Assembly: GCA_937958265.1 (NCBI GenBank)
Contig: CALGNX010000017.1
Location: forward strand, 1-64,000
Reading direction: 5' to 3'
Length of the DNA: 64,000 bases
Source of the DNA: an uncultured Algibacter sp.
Lineage (GTDB): Bacteria; Bacteroidota; Bacteroidia; Flavobacteriales; Flavobacteriaceae
Shown here: positions 8,998 to 17,962 of the stretch, piece after piece
How the letters are laid out: each line of letters starts with the position of its first letter
Position numbering within the stretch: the first letter of the stretch is position 1
Notes under the pieces: model-generated
Databases searched by the model: none
What the model was told of the DNA's origin: nothing
Seen by the model: only the letters and a program-made list of their open reading frames with translations
Position numbers and translations under genes: made by a program

Positions 8998-9024
8998 TAG
9001 CCATTAATTTTTTTGATTTTTTAG

Positions 9025-11319
9025 ATGGGAGATATTTATACTTATATGCTTGTAGCTTTAGCTTTTCTAGCTATAGCAGATTTAGTTGTTGGTGTTAGTA
9101 ATGATGCTGTAAATTTTCTTAACTCTGCCATAGGCTCGAAAGCAGTTTCTTTTAAAACAGTAATGATAATTGCAAGCTTAGGTGTTGCTGTAGGCGCTTT
9201 AACTTCAGGTGGCATGATGGAGGTTGCTAGAAAAGGCATATTTAACCCAGGCGAATTCATGTTTGATGAAATCATGATCATTTTTATGGCTGTAATGATT
9301 ACCGATATTTTACTGCTCGATTTTTTTAACACCCTGGGGCTACCAACCTCTACTACCGTATCCATAGTATTCGAACTTTTAGGGGCTTCAGTTTGTATCG
9401 CGCTTATTAAAATATATGCTGATAGTGATTTATCCATACTAGATCTGGGAAATTACATTAATAATGAAAAAGCTATAGAAATTATACTCGGTATTTTACT
9501 CTCCGTAGTGGTTGCATTTTCGGTTGGCGCAATTATCCAATTATTTTCAAGACTTTTATTAACCTTTAACTTCGAGGAAAAGCCCAAAATATACGCTGCT
9601 ATATTTAGTGGTTTTGCTGTTACATCTATCATGTATTTTATTCTTATAAAAGGAATAAAAAATGCATCTTTTATGGATACCTCGACTAAAGCCCTAATAT
9701 CAGCCAACCCATTACTACTGTTAGGTTCTGGTTTTATAATTTTTACTTTAGTTTCACTAATACTAGTAACCTTTTTTAAAACCAATATTTATAAAATCAT
9801 TATAATTGTAGGTACTTTTGCTCTTGCGGTTGCTTTTGCAGGTAATGATTTAGTAAATTTTATTGGTGTACCCATAGCCGCATTAGATGCACATGCTAAT
9901 TTTATAATTAGCGGTGTTTCGCCATCTGATTTTAGAATGTCTAGTTTAGCCAAAGCAATTCCTGCACAACCCCTTTTACTACTATTAGCGGGTTTAATAA
10001 TGGTATTAACTTTATGGTTTTCTAGTAAAGCTAAAGCTGTTGTAAAAACTTCTGTAGATTTATCTAGGCAAGATTCTGGTGAAGAACGTTTTGAGCCAAA
10101 CACTTTATCTAGAAGCTTAGTAAGAGGTACTATCATACTTTCTAAAGGTATTAATTCTATCTTACCAAATACCTTTAAACGCTTTATGGATGAGCGCTTT
10201 GAGAAAGCCAAGCAAACAAAAACTATAAAACCCGAGGATTTACCAGCGTTCGATTTAGTACGCGCCTCTGTTAACCTCATGGTTGCAAGTGTACTTATAT
10301 CAATAGCAACCTCTATGAAACTACCTTTATCTACAACTTATGTTACCTTTATGGTAGCTATGGGTACATCTTTAGCAGATAGAGCTTGGGGCAGTGAAAG
10401 TGCTGTTTATAGAGTTGCTGGCGTATTAAATGTTATTGGTGGCTGGTTTTTTACAGCATTAAGTGCGTTTACTGCCGCTGCTATTATGGCGCTTATTTTA
10501 CATTACGGACGCGGTTATGCATTAGCATCTTTGCTAACCTTAGCTGTAGTAATGCTAAGTAAAAACTACCTTAACCATAGAAAGAAAAATAAATTACAGA
10601 AAAAGGAAAATAAATTAGAAAAAGCAGAAAGCAGCTCGACACAAGGCGTAATTGTTGAAGGTGCAGAAAATATTGCAAATGTAGTTAAACGCGGAAATAC
10701 TATTTATACTAGTGCGATTAACGGACTAGCAACACATAATTTGAAACTATTAAAGAAGAACAAAAAAAATATTGATAAACTATCAAAAGAAATTGAATCG
10801 CTAAGAAATAATGTTTTTTATTTTATTAAAAACCTAAAAGAACCTAGTGTTACAGCAAGTAATTTTCACATTAATATTTTAAGTCACCTACATGATTTAG
10901 CAGAATCCTTAGAGTACATATCCAGCATTAGTTACAAGCACGTAAATAACAATCATAAAAAATTAAAGTTTACACAAATAAAAGAACTAAAAGAAATAGA
11001 TGCTGTCTTGGAACAATTATTTAAAGATGCAAAAGAAGCCTTTGAATCAGAATCTTTTGAAAAAATAGCGTTTGTTCTAAACAAAAAACAAGAAGTTTTT
11101 AATTTATTAACTGAAAAAATATTAAAACAAGTAGAGCGTACTAGAACAGAAGAATCTAGCCCAAAAAACACATCCTTATACTTTAGCTTACTACTAGAAA
11201 CAAAGGACTTACTGAAAGCCACCATGACGCTTTTAGAAGAATACTATAACGCACATGACGCCTCTGTAGAGCCCGCTAAAATTGCTAAAAAACACGAAAA
11301 TAAGATTAAGGAGTGGTAG
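9025..11319 (+). CDS. PiT-family inorganic phosphate transporter with C-terminal PhoU-like domain
   Basis: A 764-residue inner-membrane transporter importing phosphate (or metal-phosphate) with a cation. The two inverted PiT signature motifs are present: GVSNDAVNFLNSAIGS near residue 23 and AGNDLVNFIGVPIAALDA near 272. About ten hydrophobic segments run to roughly residue 520, with a polar loop near 345-410. From about residue 545 to the end there is an all-helical, Lys/Glu-rich region resembling PhoU/DUF47, the regulator usually encoded separately beside pit genes. The fused arrangement suggests built-in gating by phosphate status (inference). Length exceeds the usual 330-530 residues because of this extension. 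Upstream is a Pho-box-like pair; downstream is an unrelated OmpA lipoprotein. Confidence 0.92.
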   Translation: MGDIYTYMLVALAFLAIADLVVGVSNDAVNFLNSAIGSKAVSFKTVMIIASLGVAVGALTSGGMMEVARKGIFNPGEFMFDEIMIIFMAVMITDILLLDFFNTLGLPTSTTVSIVFELLGASVCIALIKIYADSDLSILDLGNYINNEKAIEIILGILLSVVVAFSVGAIIQLFSRLLLTFNFEEKPKIYAAIFSGFAVTSIMYFILIKGIKNASFMDTSTKALISANPLLLLGSGFIIFTLVSLILVTFFKTNIYKIIIIVGTFALAVAFAGNDLVNFIGVPIAALDAHANFIISGVSPSDFRMSSLAKAIPAQPLLLLLAGLIMVLTLWFSSKAKAVVKTSVDLSRQDSGEERFEPNTLSRSLVRGTIILSKGINSILPNTFKRFMDERFEKAKQTKTIKPEDLPAFDLVRASVNLMVASVLISIATSMKLPLSTTYVTFMVAMGTSLADRAWGSESAVYRVAGVLNVIGGWFFTALSAFTAAAIMALILHYGRGYALASLLTLAVVMLSKNYLNHRKKNKLQKKENKLEKAESSSTQGVIVEGAENIANVVKRGNTIYTSAINGLATHNLKLLKKNKKNIDKLSKEIESLRNNVFYFIKNLKEPSVTASNFHINILSHLHDLAESLEYISSISYKHVNNNHKKLKFTQIKELKEIDAVLEQLFKDAKEAFESESFEKIAFVLNKKQEVFNLLTEKILKQVERTRTEESSPKNTSLYFSLLLETKDLLKATMTLLEEYYNAHDASVEPAKIAKKHENKIKEW

Positions 11320-11538
11320 AAAACGAAAAACAAACTTTCGGATATATATATTTTTTAAAAGACTTAACAACTTAATTAAGTTACAAAACAGTGTAGATAT
11401 ACCTGATAACTTAAGCAACAAAACCTTAATCTATATATTAAAAAACAATATAAAATTTGGTTTACCTAAAATAATTTAATGTTTAAGATCTAAAAAGCAA
11501 CTTATGTCGTAAATGATAAAAACAAACAACCATTTATC

Positions 11539-12399
11539 ATGAAAAACATTTTAATTTTATTATTCATTACTGTATTTACTTTCTCTTGTGTTTCTAAGAA
11601 GAAATATTTAGCGTTGCAAGAGCAAAACGGCGAAATTACAAGCGAATTACAAAAAACAAAAGTAGCCAAGGAAGATTTAGAAACTAAATTTGAACAAATT
11701 CAAAATAGAGTAACTGCCTATAACTCAAAAATAGCATCTCTTAAACAAGAAAACGACACTAAACTAGATGTTGTTGGAAACCTTGCAGTTTCTAATATTA
11801 CTAAATCTAAAATGCGTGAAACGCTAAAAAGTGTTGATGCTAGTAAGTTAAGCCAAGCGAAAACACTAAAAGACTCTATGAATTTGGCTATTTCGCATAA
11901 TCTTAAAAAAGCAATTGGCCAAAGTGATATAAATACAGATGAAGAATTTGCTGTAAATATTAACGAAACAGTTGTTATGATTTCTATTGCAGATAACATG
12001 TTATTCAATTCTGGAAGCTACAGGTTAAGCTCTAAAGCCGATACTATTTTAAAGAAATTAGCCGATATTATTAACTCTGAGCCAAGTTTAGATGTTATGG
12101 TTGAAGGACACACAGATTCTCAAACCATAAGAACTTCAAATATTTCAGACAACTGGGACTTAAGTGTATTAAGAGCGACTTCCGTTGTTAGAAAATTGCA
12201 AGAAAAATACAATGTAGCTCCAGAAAAGCTAATTGCATCGGGCAGAAGTAGCTACCAACCTATTGCTGAAAACGACTCGAGAGAAAACAGATCTAAAAAC
12301 AGACGTACAAAAATTATTATTCTTCCTAACATTAATAAATTTTTCGCATTAATGTCTGAAGACGGAAATACACCACCAGAAAACATAGTAATTGACTAG
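11539..12399 (+). CDS. OmpA-family peptidoglycan-binding lipoprotein
   Basis: A 286-residue lipoprotein with lipobox FSC (Cys17), then a helical, Gln/Glu/Lys-rich probable coiled coil (about residues 20-80), a linker, and an OmpA-like C-terminal domain from about residue 150. That domain shows LFNSGSYRLSSKAD, VEGHTDSQ and NRRTKIIILP, the segments that bind meso-diaminopimelate of peptidoglycan. It probably anchors the outer membrane to the cell wall. Start ATG at 11539. It is monocistronic, with its own strong terminator at 12421-12460. Confidence 0.9.
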   Translation: MKNILILLFITVFTFSCVSKKKYLALQEQNGEITSELQKTKVAKEDLETKFEQIQNRVTAYNSKIASLKQENDTKLDVVGNLAVSNITKSKMRETLKSVDASKLSQAKTLKDSMNLAISHNLKKAIGQSDINTDEEFAVNINETVVMISIADNMLFNSGSYRLSSKADTILKKLADIINSEPSLDVMVEGHTDSQTIRTSNISDNWDLSVLRATSVVRKLQEKYNVAPEKLIASGRSSYQPIAENDSRENRSKNRRTKIIILPNINKFFALMSEDGNTPPENIVID

Positions 12400-12420
12400 T
12401 TTTAAAAAACATCAGCCTTA

Positions 12421-12460
12421 AACGCTAAAAAGCATCCCAATTGGGATGCTTTTTAGCGTT
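12421..12460. terminator. perfect-palindrome terminator
   Basis: A 40-base perfect palindrome (AACGCTAAAAAGCATCCCAA and its reverse complement), folding as about 18 bp of stem with a 4-base loop and a T run in the descending arm. It ends the OmpA-family gene. Confidence 0.85.
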
Positions 12461-12707
12461 TGAAGGATTATTATACAACTTAGCACACAAAACATTAGAT
12501 TAGAATTAAAACCTACCTACTACTATTAATTTAAAAAAGTATTTACTTAATTGATAAATAAAGCCAGCGCCTGTTTAACACTATAGCCTTATCTTAATTT
12601 TACATTTTAAAAACAAAATAGAGGCGAGATGACAAACAAAATTTAATTACGACTTAATCAATTAACCAAAACCTTTTGCGTTGAAAAATACAGATTAAAA
12701 TGCACTA

Positions 12708-12869
12708 ATACCAATTTAGTTTTGTAACGTCGTTAAAATAATCTGAATTATTTTTTGTTCAGATGAAATAGAAAAGCAAAGCATAGCCTTCGTTATGGTT
12801 TTATTTTATATTGAAATATGGACGAAATAGGAACATGATTATTAAGACATTATAAAACTAAATTGGTAT
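12708..12869. mobile_element. MITE-like non-autonomous element, 162 bp
   Basis: Terminal inverted repeats of 20 bases (12708-12727, ATACCAATTTAGTTTTGTAA, against 12850-12869) match at 19 of 20 positions. The interior has no coding capacity. A decayed relative is at 30658-30796, sharing the GAATTAT, CAAAGCATA and TTTATTTTA-TTGAAATA blocks in the same order. No transposase gene is present in the window. Confidence 0.65.
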
Positions 12870-12944
12870 AAAATCGCTTTTAACATTTTAACCTAGCCAA
12901 ATTTTTAATGCCTCCTATTTTCATAATTACATAAATGAAAACAA

Positions 12945-12989
12945 TAAAACCGCAAACGTACCATAATTAAAATACATTTGCGGTTTTTA
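12945..12989. terminator. nrdA terminator
   Basis: AAAACCGCAAACGTA pairs with TACATTTGCGGTTTT across a 12-base loop with one mismatch. Read on the minus strand, the stem is followed by a T-rich stretch. It ends the nrdBA transcript. Confidence 0.7.
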
Positions 12990-13045
12990 TTACTTTTTAC
13001 TAGAACCAAAAAAGACTCCAGCAGATAACTAAATTTTAAAAGGAA

Positions 13046-14842
13046 TTACCCCTCACAACTAGCACATTCTTTCTTTTGCTTAAACTTTTGTGCCGCATTC
13101 ATACTATGCTGATAATACAAAGATTTTACACCAAGCTTCCATGCGTTAACATAAATCTTATTTATATCCTTAACAGGCATATCTGGGTGTACCATAATGT
13201 TTAAAGATTGTCCTTGGTCGATATGGTTTTGCCTATTAGCTGCTTGGTATATTATAGCCATTTGATCAATCTCAGAATACGTTTTAAAAACTTCCTTTTC
13301 GTGCTCCGTAAGGCCTTCTAAGTGTTGTACAGAACCGTCGAAATCTCTAATGCTCTTCCAAGTTTCAACAGTATCCAAACCTTTTTCCTTTAACAAAGCC
13401 AACAAGTAAGGGTTTTTTATTGTTACTTTTATTTTTGCTATATCTTTAACATAACTATTAGACCAAATAGGCTCTATCCCTTGTGATACTTGTCCCAAAA
13501 TAAAAGCCGACGACGTTGTTGGCGCTACAGCATTTAGTGTTGTATTACGCCTTCCATAACCTTTTAAAACCTCGGGCTCGCCAAATAAAACAGCTAATTC
13601 TTTAGAAGCTTTTTGAGATTTTTCTTCAATAGTTTTAAATATCTCACTATTTAAATTAAAAGCCTCCTGACTATCAAAACCTAACATTTTAGATTGCAAT
13701 AAGGAATGCCAACCTAAAGCACCCAAGCCTAAAGCTCTATTGTCTTTTGCGAACTTATAAGCTTTTTCCATAAACAGAAACGTCTTTCTATCATCACGAT
13801 CATCAGAATCTCTGTAAGCCTCTAATTTGGTAATAAATTCTTCCAATACAGCATCCAAAAAGTACACCATAGTCTCTACAGCATCGGTATCTTTCCATTT
13901 ATCGTAATGTAGTACGTTTATTGATGACAGTACACAAACAAAAGACCAATCCTCATTGGTTGGCAACATAATTTCAGAACATAAGTTACTTGCATAAATT
14001 TCATGTCCTTTAGTCTTATAAACATCAGGAGCTGCATTATTCGCGTTATCCTTAAAGAATATGTAAGGGTATCCAATTTCACCTCTGCGTTGTAATACTT
14101 TTGCCCAAATAGCACGTTTATCAGCATCACCAGCAATCATTTCTTCCATCCACTGGTTTCCTACTGTTACGCCATGTGTAAGTTCCTGTATTGGATTACC
14201 TTCGGTACCAATTTCTAAAAACTCGTGTATATCTTCATGATCAATTGGTAAATATGGCGAAAAGCGTCCGCGACGAACAGATCCTTGACTTACCACATCA
14301 ACCATTTTTTCAAACAATTGCATAATATGAACAGCTCCAGAAGATTTTCCATTATTTTTAACAGCCGCACCTCTATGGCGTAATTTCCCAAAATAACCAG
14401 AAGTACCACCTCCTAATTTCGACATCATTCCAACTTCAGATTGCGTGTACAAAATATCTCCCATATCATCGGAGATGTGCGACCCGAAGCAACTTATAGG
14501 TAAGCCCCGTTTTTTCCCAAAATTAGACCACACTGGCGAAGCTAATGAGTAGTAGCCTTCTGCCATATACCCATAAAACTTATCTGCAAAACCATCTATT
14601 TTTAAAATAGCTTCTGCACGTTGCGCAATTTCCTTAATTCTTTCCTCTGGGTTTGTACCCTCGGTAAGATATCCTGACTCTAAAAATTTACGGCTATTTT
14701 CTGTTAACCATTTTATCTCTGGACTGGTACCAGATCCATTAAGAGCTTCCTTTTCGGCACTCATAAAATCGTTTTGGCTTGCTGCTTTTGTTGTCTGTTG
14801 ATTCACTATATTATCGAGGTCTGAATTAGTATGATTGTTCAT
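13046..14842 (-). CDS. nrdA: ribonucleotide reductase catalytic subunit (class I, NrdA), without ATP-cone
   Basis: Reduces ribonucleoside diphosphates to deoxyribonucleotides. The 598-residue chain is much shorter than E. coli NrdA (761) because the N-terminal ATP-cone is absent. All chemistry residues are visible: redox pair Cys118 (GLPISCFG) and Cys303 (WSFVCVLS), the radical site Asn286-Cys288-Glu290 (NLCSE), the radical-transfer Tyr576-Tyr577 (KSLYYQHS) and the C-terminal shuttle CASC (593-596). It starts 3 bases after nrdB ends and is the second gene of that operon. Overall activity control must come from the ATP-cone on NrdB. Terminator at 12945-12989. Confidence 0.95.
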   Translation of the reverse strand: MNNHTNSDLDNIVNQQTTKAASQNDFMSAEKEALNGSGTSPEIKWLTENSRKFLESGYLTEGTNPEERIKEIAQRAEAILKIDGFADKFYGYMAEGYYSLASPVWSNFGKKRGLPISCFGSHISDDMGDILYTQSEVGMMSKLGGGTSGYFGKLRHRGAAVKNNGKSSGAVHIMQLFEKMVDVVSQGSVRRGRFSPYLPIDHEDIHEFLEIGTEGNPIQELTHGVTVGNQWMEEMIAGDADKRAIWAKVLQRRGEIGYPYIFFKDNANNAAPDVYKTKGHEIYASNLCSEIMLPTNEDWSFVCVLSSINVLHYDKWKDTDAVETMVYFLDAVLEEFITKLEAYRDSDDRDDRKTFLFMEKAYKFAKDNRALGLGALGWHSLLQSKMLGFDSQEAFNLNSEIFKTIEEKSQKASKELAVLFGEPEVLKGYGRRNTTLNAVAPTTSSAFILGQVSQGIEPIWSNSYVKDIAKIKVTIKNPYLLALLKEKGLDTVETWKSIRDFDGSVQHLEGLTEHEKEVFKTYSEIDQMAIIYQAANRQNHIDQGQSLNIMVHPDMPVKDINKIYVNAWKLGVKSLYYQHSMNAAQKFKQKKECASCEG

Positions 14843-14845
14843 AAT

Positions 14846-16120
14846 TTAAAAAAGGTCGTCGCTAGTTATACTTTTTGTTCGTTTACTATAGTTTATGGAA
14901 CGTTTAACAAAGAAATCCCCATGCTTTGTTCCTATTATTTCATCGTCAAACCATTCGGTTGTCACCAATAATGCCTCATCTACATCAAATACTTTTTCAA
15001 TACCAATACTTTGCAGGGAGTTATTAAATCTATTTTTAATAAATTCTTTGATTACATTTTTAGGAAGAAATTCTAATTCACCTGCCTCAAAAATCCAATC
15101 TACAAGCTCACTCTCAGAATCAAAGGCATCTTTACATAAATCTTTTACAATGGCATTATGCTCCTCACCAAACCATGTTGGGTTTTCCGTTTTTATAATA
15201 TTAATAATATCAATACCAAAATCGCCATGAATTTGCTCTTCTTTTGATGTCGCCTCTACAACGTTGGAAACCCCTTTAAGCATATTTTTATGCTTGTTAA
15301 AAGCCATTATTATCAAAAACTGAGAAAATAAAGAAACATGCTCAATAAAAAGAGAAAACAGTAATATCGATTCTGCGTACTCTTTATTATCATCACTTTT
15401 AGCATTCTTTAGGGCGTTTTCTAAATAATGAACGCGCCTCATTATTACAGGCTTCTTCTTAAGGTTTTTAAACTCGTTATTAAGTCCTAAAATTTCCAAT
15501 AAGTGCGAATATGCATCATGGTGGCGCACTTCACTTTCTGCAAATGTAGCTCCAACAGCACCAATCTCTGGTTTAGGCATTTTAATATAAATTTCACCCC
15601 AAAATGATTTTACCGCTACTTCAATTTGGGAAATAGCAAGCATAGTATTCTTGATAGCATTCTGCTCTACCATGGATAGCCTTGTTTTAAAATCTTGGAT
15701 ATCACTAGTAAAATTAAATTCAGAATGAATCCAATATGAATGCCTAATGGCATCAACATAATCATTAAGAGCAGGATATTCGTAAGGTTTTAAATTAATA
15801 CGCTTTTCAAAAATATTTGTTTTTCTACTTCTTGCCTGTTCATCACGATATAGTATGTATGCTTTTGCAACAGACGGGAAAGAGCTTAACATTAATTTTT
15901 CCTCAACAAGATCTTGTACTTCTTCCACAGTAGGCAAATAATTATGGTCAATTGCTTTTCTAGCTAGCAAGGTTTGTAAAACATTTACAGAAATTGCACT
16001 AGCATCGGCTTTTGTTCCATGGCCAACAGACATCATTGCTTTTTCAATAGCGTTAGAAATTTTATTTAAAACAAAGGGGCTTGTTTCATAATCTCTTTTT
16101 ATAATCTCGGTAATTTCCAT
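14846..16120 (-). CDS. nrdB: ribonucleotide reductase radical subunit (NrdB) with N-terminal ATP-cone
   Basis: Holds the dimetal/radical cofactor for NrdA. The 424-residue protein begins with an ATP-cone (about residues 1-100: PFVLNKISNAIEKAM ... VEEVQDLVEEKLM), normally found on NrdA. The ferritin-like domain follows with likely metal ligands Glu167, Glu197, His200, Glu260, Glu295 and His298, and a Tyr204 at the tyrosyl-radical position. The ATP-cone/NrdB fusion is established in Leeuwenhoekiella blandensis, where dATP drives NrdB tetramer formation and inhibits the enzyme; the same control is inferred here. First gene of the operon; the 440-base region upstream has inverted and direct repeats near 16411-16490. 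Confidence 0.95.
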   Translation of the reverse strand: MEITEIIKRDYETSPFVLNKISNAIEKAMMSVGHGTKADASAISVNVLQTLLARKAIDHNYLPTVEEVQDLVEEKLMLSSFPSVAKAYILYRDEQARSRKTNIFEKRINLKPYEYPALNDYVDAIRHSYWIHSEFNFTSDIQDFKTRLSMVEQNAIKNTMLAISQIEVAVKSFWGEIYIKMPKPEIGAVGATFAESEVRHHDAYSHLLEILGLNNEFKNLKKKPVIMRRVHYLENALKNAKSDDNKEYAESILLFSLFIEHVSLFSQFLIIMAFNKHKNMLKGVSNVVEATSKEEQIHGDFGIDIINIIKTENPTWFGEEHNAIVKDLCKDAFDSESELVDWIFEAGELEFLPKNVIKEFIKNRFNNSLQSIGIEKVFDVDEALLVTTEWFDDEIIGTKHGDFFVKRSINYSKRTKSITSDDLF

Positions 16121-16560
16121 AAAAAAGGTTTTTAATAATTAATTACTATGCTGGTTAACTTTCTAAATTATGTTATTTTGAGTTTTGCATCGCAAAATTT
16201 TCATAAACTACAGATAAAATAGACCGTTATTCTTAAACATTTAGCGGTAATAAATAAAAGTTTTAATTTTCTATTTTCTTTAAAGCTACCTCGAAAGAAA
16301 ATTAATTTTTTCAAGATACAAAGATTGCAAAATGATTCCTTAAATTACAAAAATATATCAAACGTTTTCAAAAAGTTTTTAACAACAAATAAACAGTACT
16401 AAAAACAGAAGTTTACAAAAAAAAAGGGTTAAAATATTGAATTGTAGTATTTTAACATTTTTAAAATTTTAAATTGTTTACAAAAAAAAATAAGTATTTT
16501 TATCAAAACCCCTTTGTTTACTAGGGTTTTTAATGTGTTTTTTATAAAACTTTTTAACTG
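16121..16560. other. 440-bp region upstream of nrdB
   Basis: Very A/T-rich and non-coding. It holds the 9-bp inverted repeat GTTAAAATA (16428-16436 with 16448-16456) and two copies of GTTTACAAAAAAAAA 65 bases apart (16411 and 16476). No NrdR-box match was recognised. The repeats may serve nrdBA control, but they lie about 300 bases from its start codon and could equally be chance in such biased sequence. Confidence 0.4.
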
Positions 16561-17124
16561 TTAAAAAGTTTCTGCAACCTTTTCTAATTCCATATACCAA
16601 TCCTCACCAAATTTCCTTATTAAGGCTTCTTTTACAAATTTATAAACTGGAATTTGCAATGCCTCGCCAAGTACACATGCATCATCACAAATATCCCAAT
16701 TATTATAATTTACAGCCGAAAACTCAGTATAATTTTGAACTCGTACAGGATATAAATGGCAGGAAACAGGTTTTTTCCACTCAATTTCACCTTGATTGTA
16801 AGCCTCTTCAATAGCACAGAGCGCTACCTTTTTTTCATCAAAAATAACATAAGCACAATCTGCATTATTAATTAAAGGTGTTTCTAACTCACCATTTTCT
16901 GTAGTAATATATATGCCCTGCGCCTCAATGGCATCTATGCCTTCTTGCCGTAAAAAAGGTTTAACTTTAGGGTATATATCTACCATAATTTTAGCCTCAT
17001 TAGCCTCAAGCGGCGCTCCTGCATCCCCATCAATACAGCACGCACCCTTACATGCTGACAGATTGCACATAAAATCTTTTTTTATAATATCTTCAGATAC
17101 AATAGTCTTTCCTAATTGAAACAT
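16561..17124 (-). CDS. DUF3109 family Cys-rich protein
   Basis: A 187-residue cytosolic protein of the DUF3109/YkgJ-like group. It carries a clustered metal-binding motif near the N-terminus (CNLSACKGACC, about residues 19-29) and further conserved Cys residues (NADCAY, CAIEE, VSCHLYPVR, ICDDAC), suggesting a zinc or iron-sulfur site. The biochemical role is unknown. Its start is unusual for this genome because a real Shine-Dalgarno sequence, AAGGAG, lies about 6-8 bases upstream of the ATG at 17124. The promoter's -7 element is TATTTTTG at 17148-17155 on the minus strand, and it is divergent from marC. Confidence 0.85.
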   Translation of the reverse strand: MFQLGKTIVSEDIIKKDFMCNLSACKGACCIDGDAGAPLEANEAKIMVDIYPKVKPFLRQEGIDAIEAQGIYITTENGELETPLINNADCAYVIFDEKKVALCAIEEAYNQGEIEWKKPVSCHLYPVRVQNYTEFSAVNYNNWDICDDACVLGEALQIPVYKFVKEALIRKFGEDWYMELEKVAETF

Positions 17125-17130
17125 AAAACG

Positions 17131-17155
17131 CTCTCCTTAATAAAGTGCAAAAATA
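17131..17155 (-). promoter_or_regulatory. -7 element and Shine-Dalgarno of the DUF3109 gene
   Basis: On the minus strand TATTTTTG (17148-17155) is followed by a short leader containing AAGGAGAG just before the ATG. Most genes in this window lack any Shine-Dalgarno sequence, so this one stands out. Confidence 0.5.
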
Positions 17156-17191
17156 GCTAAACTTTACATGAAATTGATTTAGAAAATGTAC

Positions 17192-17199
17192 TACTTTTG
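17192..17199 (+). promoter_or_regulatory. predicted marC promoter (-7 element)
   Basis: TACTTTTG is a perfect -7 element with a TTG 15 bases upstream (17174). It implies a leader of about 115 bases before the marC start at 17319; no structured element was recognised in that leader. Confidence 0.35.
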
Positions 17200-17318
17200 T
17201 TGAAAATTATAGAATTTAGACTTATAGCGCCATGTGAGATTGTTAAATTATTTAGCACAATAGCACTAGATATTAGTTTTTCTAAAAAAAATATAAACAA
17301 TTAAATAAAGTAAAAATT

Positions 17319-17906
17319 ATGCAATTCAATTTTAAAGATATATTTACTGCCTTTATGGTTTTATTTGCTGTTATTGATATTATTGGCAACATACCAATAG
17401 TTATCGATTTAAGAAAAAAAGCAGGACATATACAAAGTGGAAAAGCCTCTTTTATTGCTGGAGTTATATTAATTGTTTTCTTGTTTTTAGGTAAAAGTAT
17501 ATTAAATCTTATTGGTATTGATGTAAACTCTTTTGCCGTTGCTGGTTCATTTATATTATTTTTTATTGCTTTGGAAATGATTTTAGGCATTACACTTTAC
17601 AAACAAGATGAAAGCGCGCCTTTAAACACAGCCGTTTTCCCGTTAGCATTCCCACTTATTGCTGGGCCCGGCAGTTTAACAACCTTACTATCTTTAAGGG
17701 CGGAGTTTAAAATAGAAAATATAATTATAGCTGTTTTAATGAATGTTATTATTATATACGCCGTACTTAAAACCTCTGGCAGGATTGAACGTATTTTAGG
17801 AGTAAACGGCATAAATATTATTAGAAAGATTTTTGGCGTTATATTGCTAGCTATAGCCGTAAAATTATTTGCACATAATATTAAGGCATTATTTGATATT
17901 GTTTAA
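17319..17906 (+). CDS. MarC family integral membrane protein
   Basis: A 195-residue inner-membrane protein with six predicted hydrophobic helices and the family signature FPLIAGPGSLTT near residue 108. MarC proteins were once linked to antibiotic resistance but have no proven transport function, so none is claimed. The start ATG at 17319 precedes the first membrane helix. A small two-helix membrane protein follows 56 bases downstream in the same orientation, possibly co-transcribed. Confidence 0.9.
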   Translation: MQFNFKDIFTAFMVLFAVIDIIGNIPIVIDLRKKAGHIQSGKASFIAGVILIVFLFLGKSILNLIGIDVNSFAVAGSFILFFIALEMILGITLYKQDESAPLNTAVFPLAFPLIAGPGSLTTLLSLRAEFKIENIIIAVLMNVIIIYAVLKTSGRIERILGVNGINIIRKIFGVILLAIAVKLFAHNIKALFDIV

Positions 17907-17962
17907 GAAAACAACAATTAATTGACAAAACATTATTACCTTATATCTTAAAAAACAAAAAA

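Larger units (their letters stand above)
12400..13045. other. 646-bp gene-free gap
   Basis: It contains, in order, the OmpA-gene terminator, about 250 bases of featureless A/T-rich DNA, the MITE-like element at 12708-12869, and the nrdA terminator. No plausible open reading frame or RNA gene was seen. Confidence 0.7.

Noticed and set aside
11282-11479. 65-residue open frame at the end of the PiT gene
   Set aside because: It overlaps the PiT reading frame and has a biased basic/hydrophobic composition without a recognisable domain or promoter.
12560-12610. Short similarity between the gap near 12560-12650 and that near 63690-63760 (both around GGCGAGAT)
   Set aside because: Only a dozen or so bases match in A/T-rich sequence; too short to call a repeat family.
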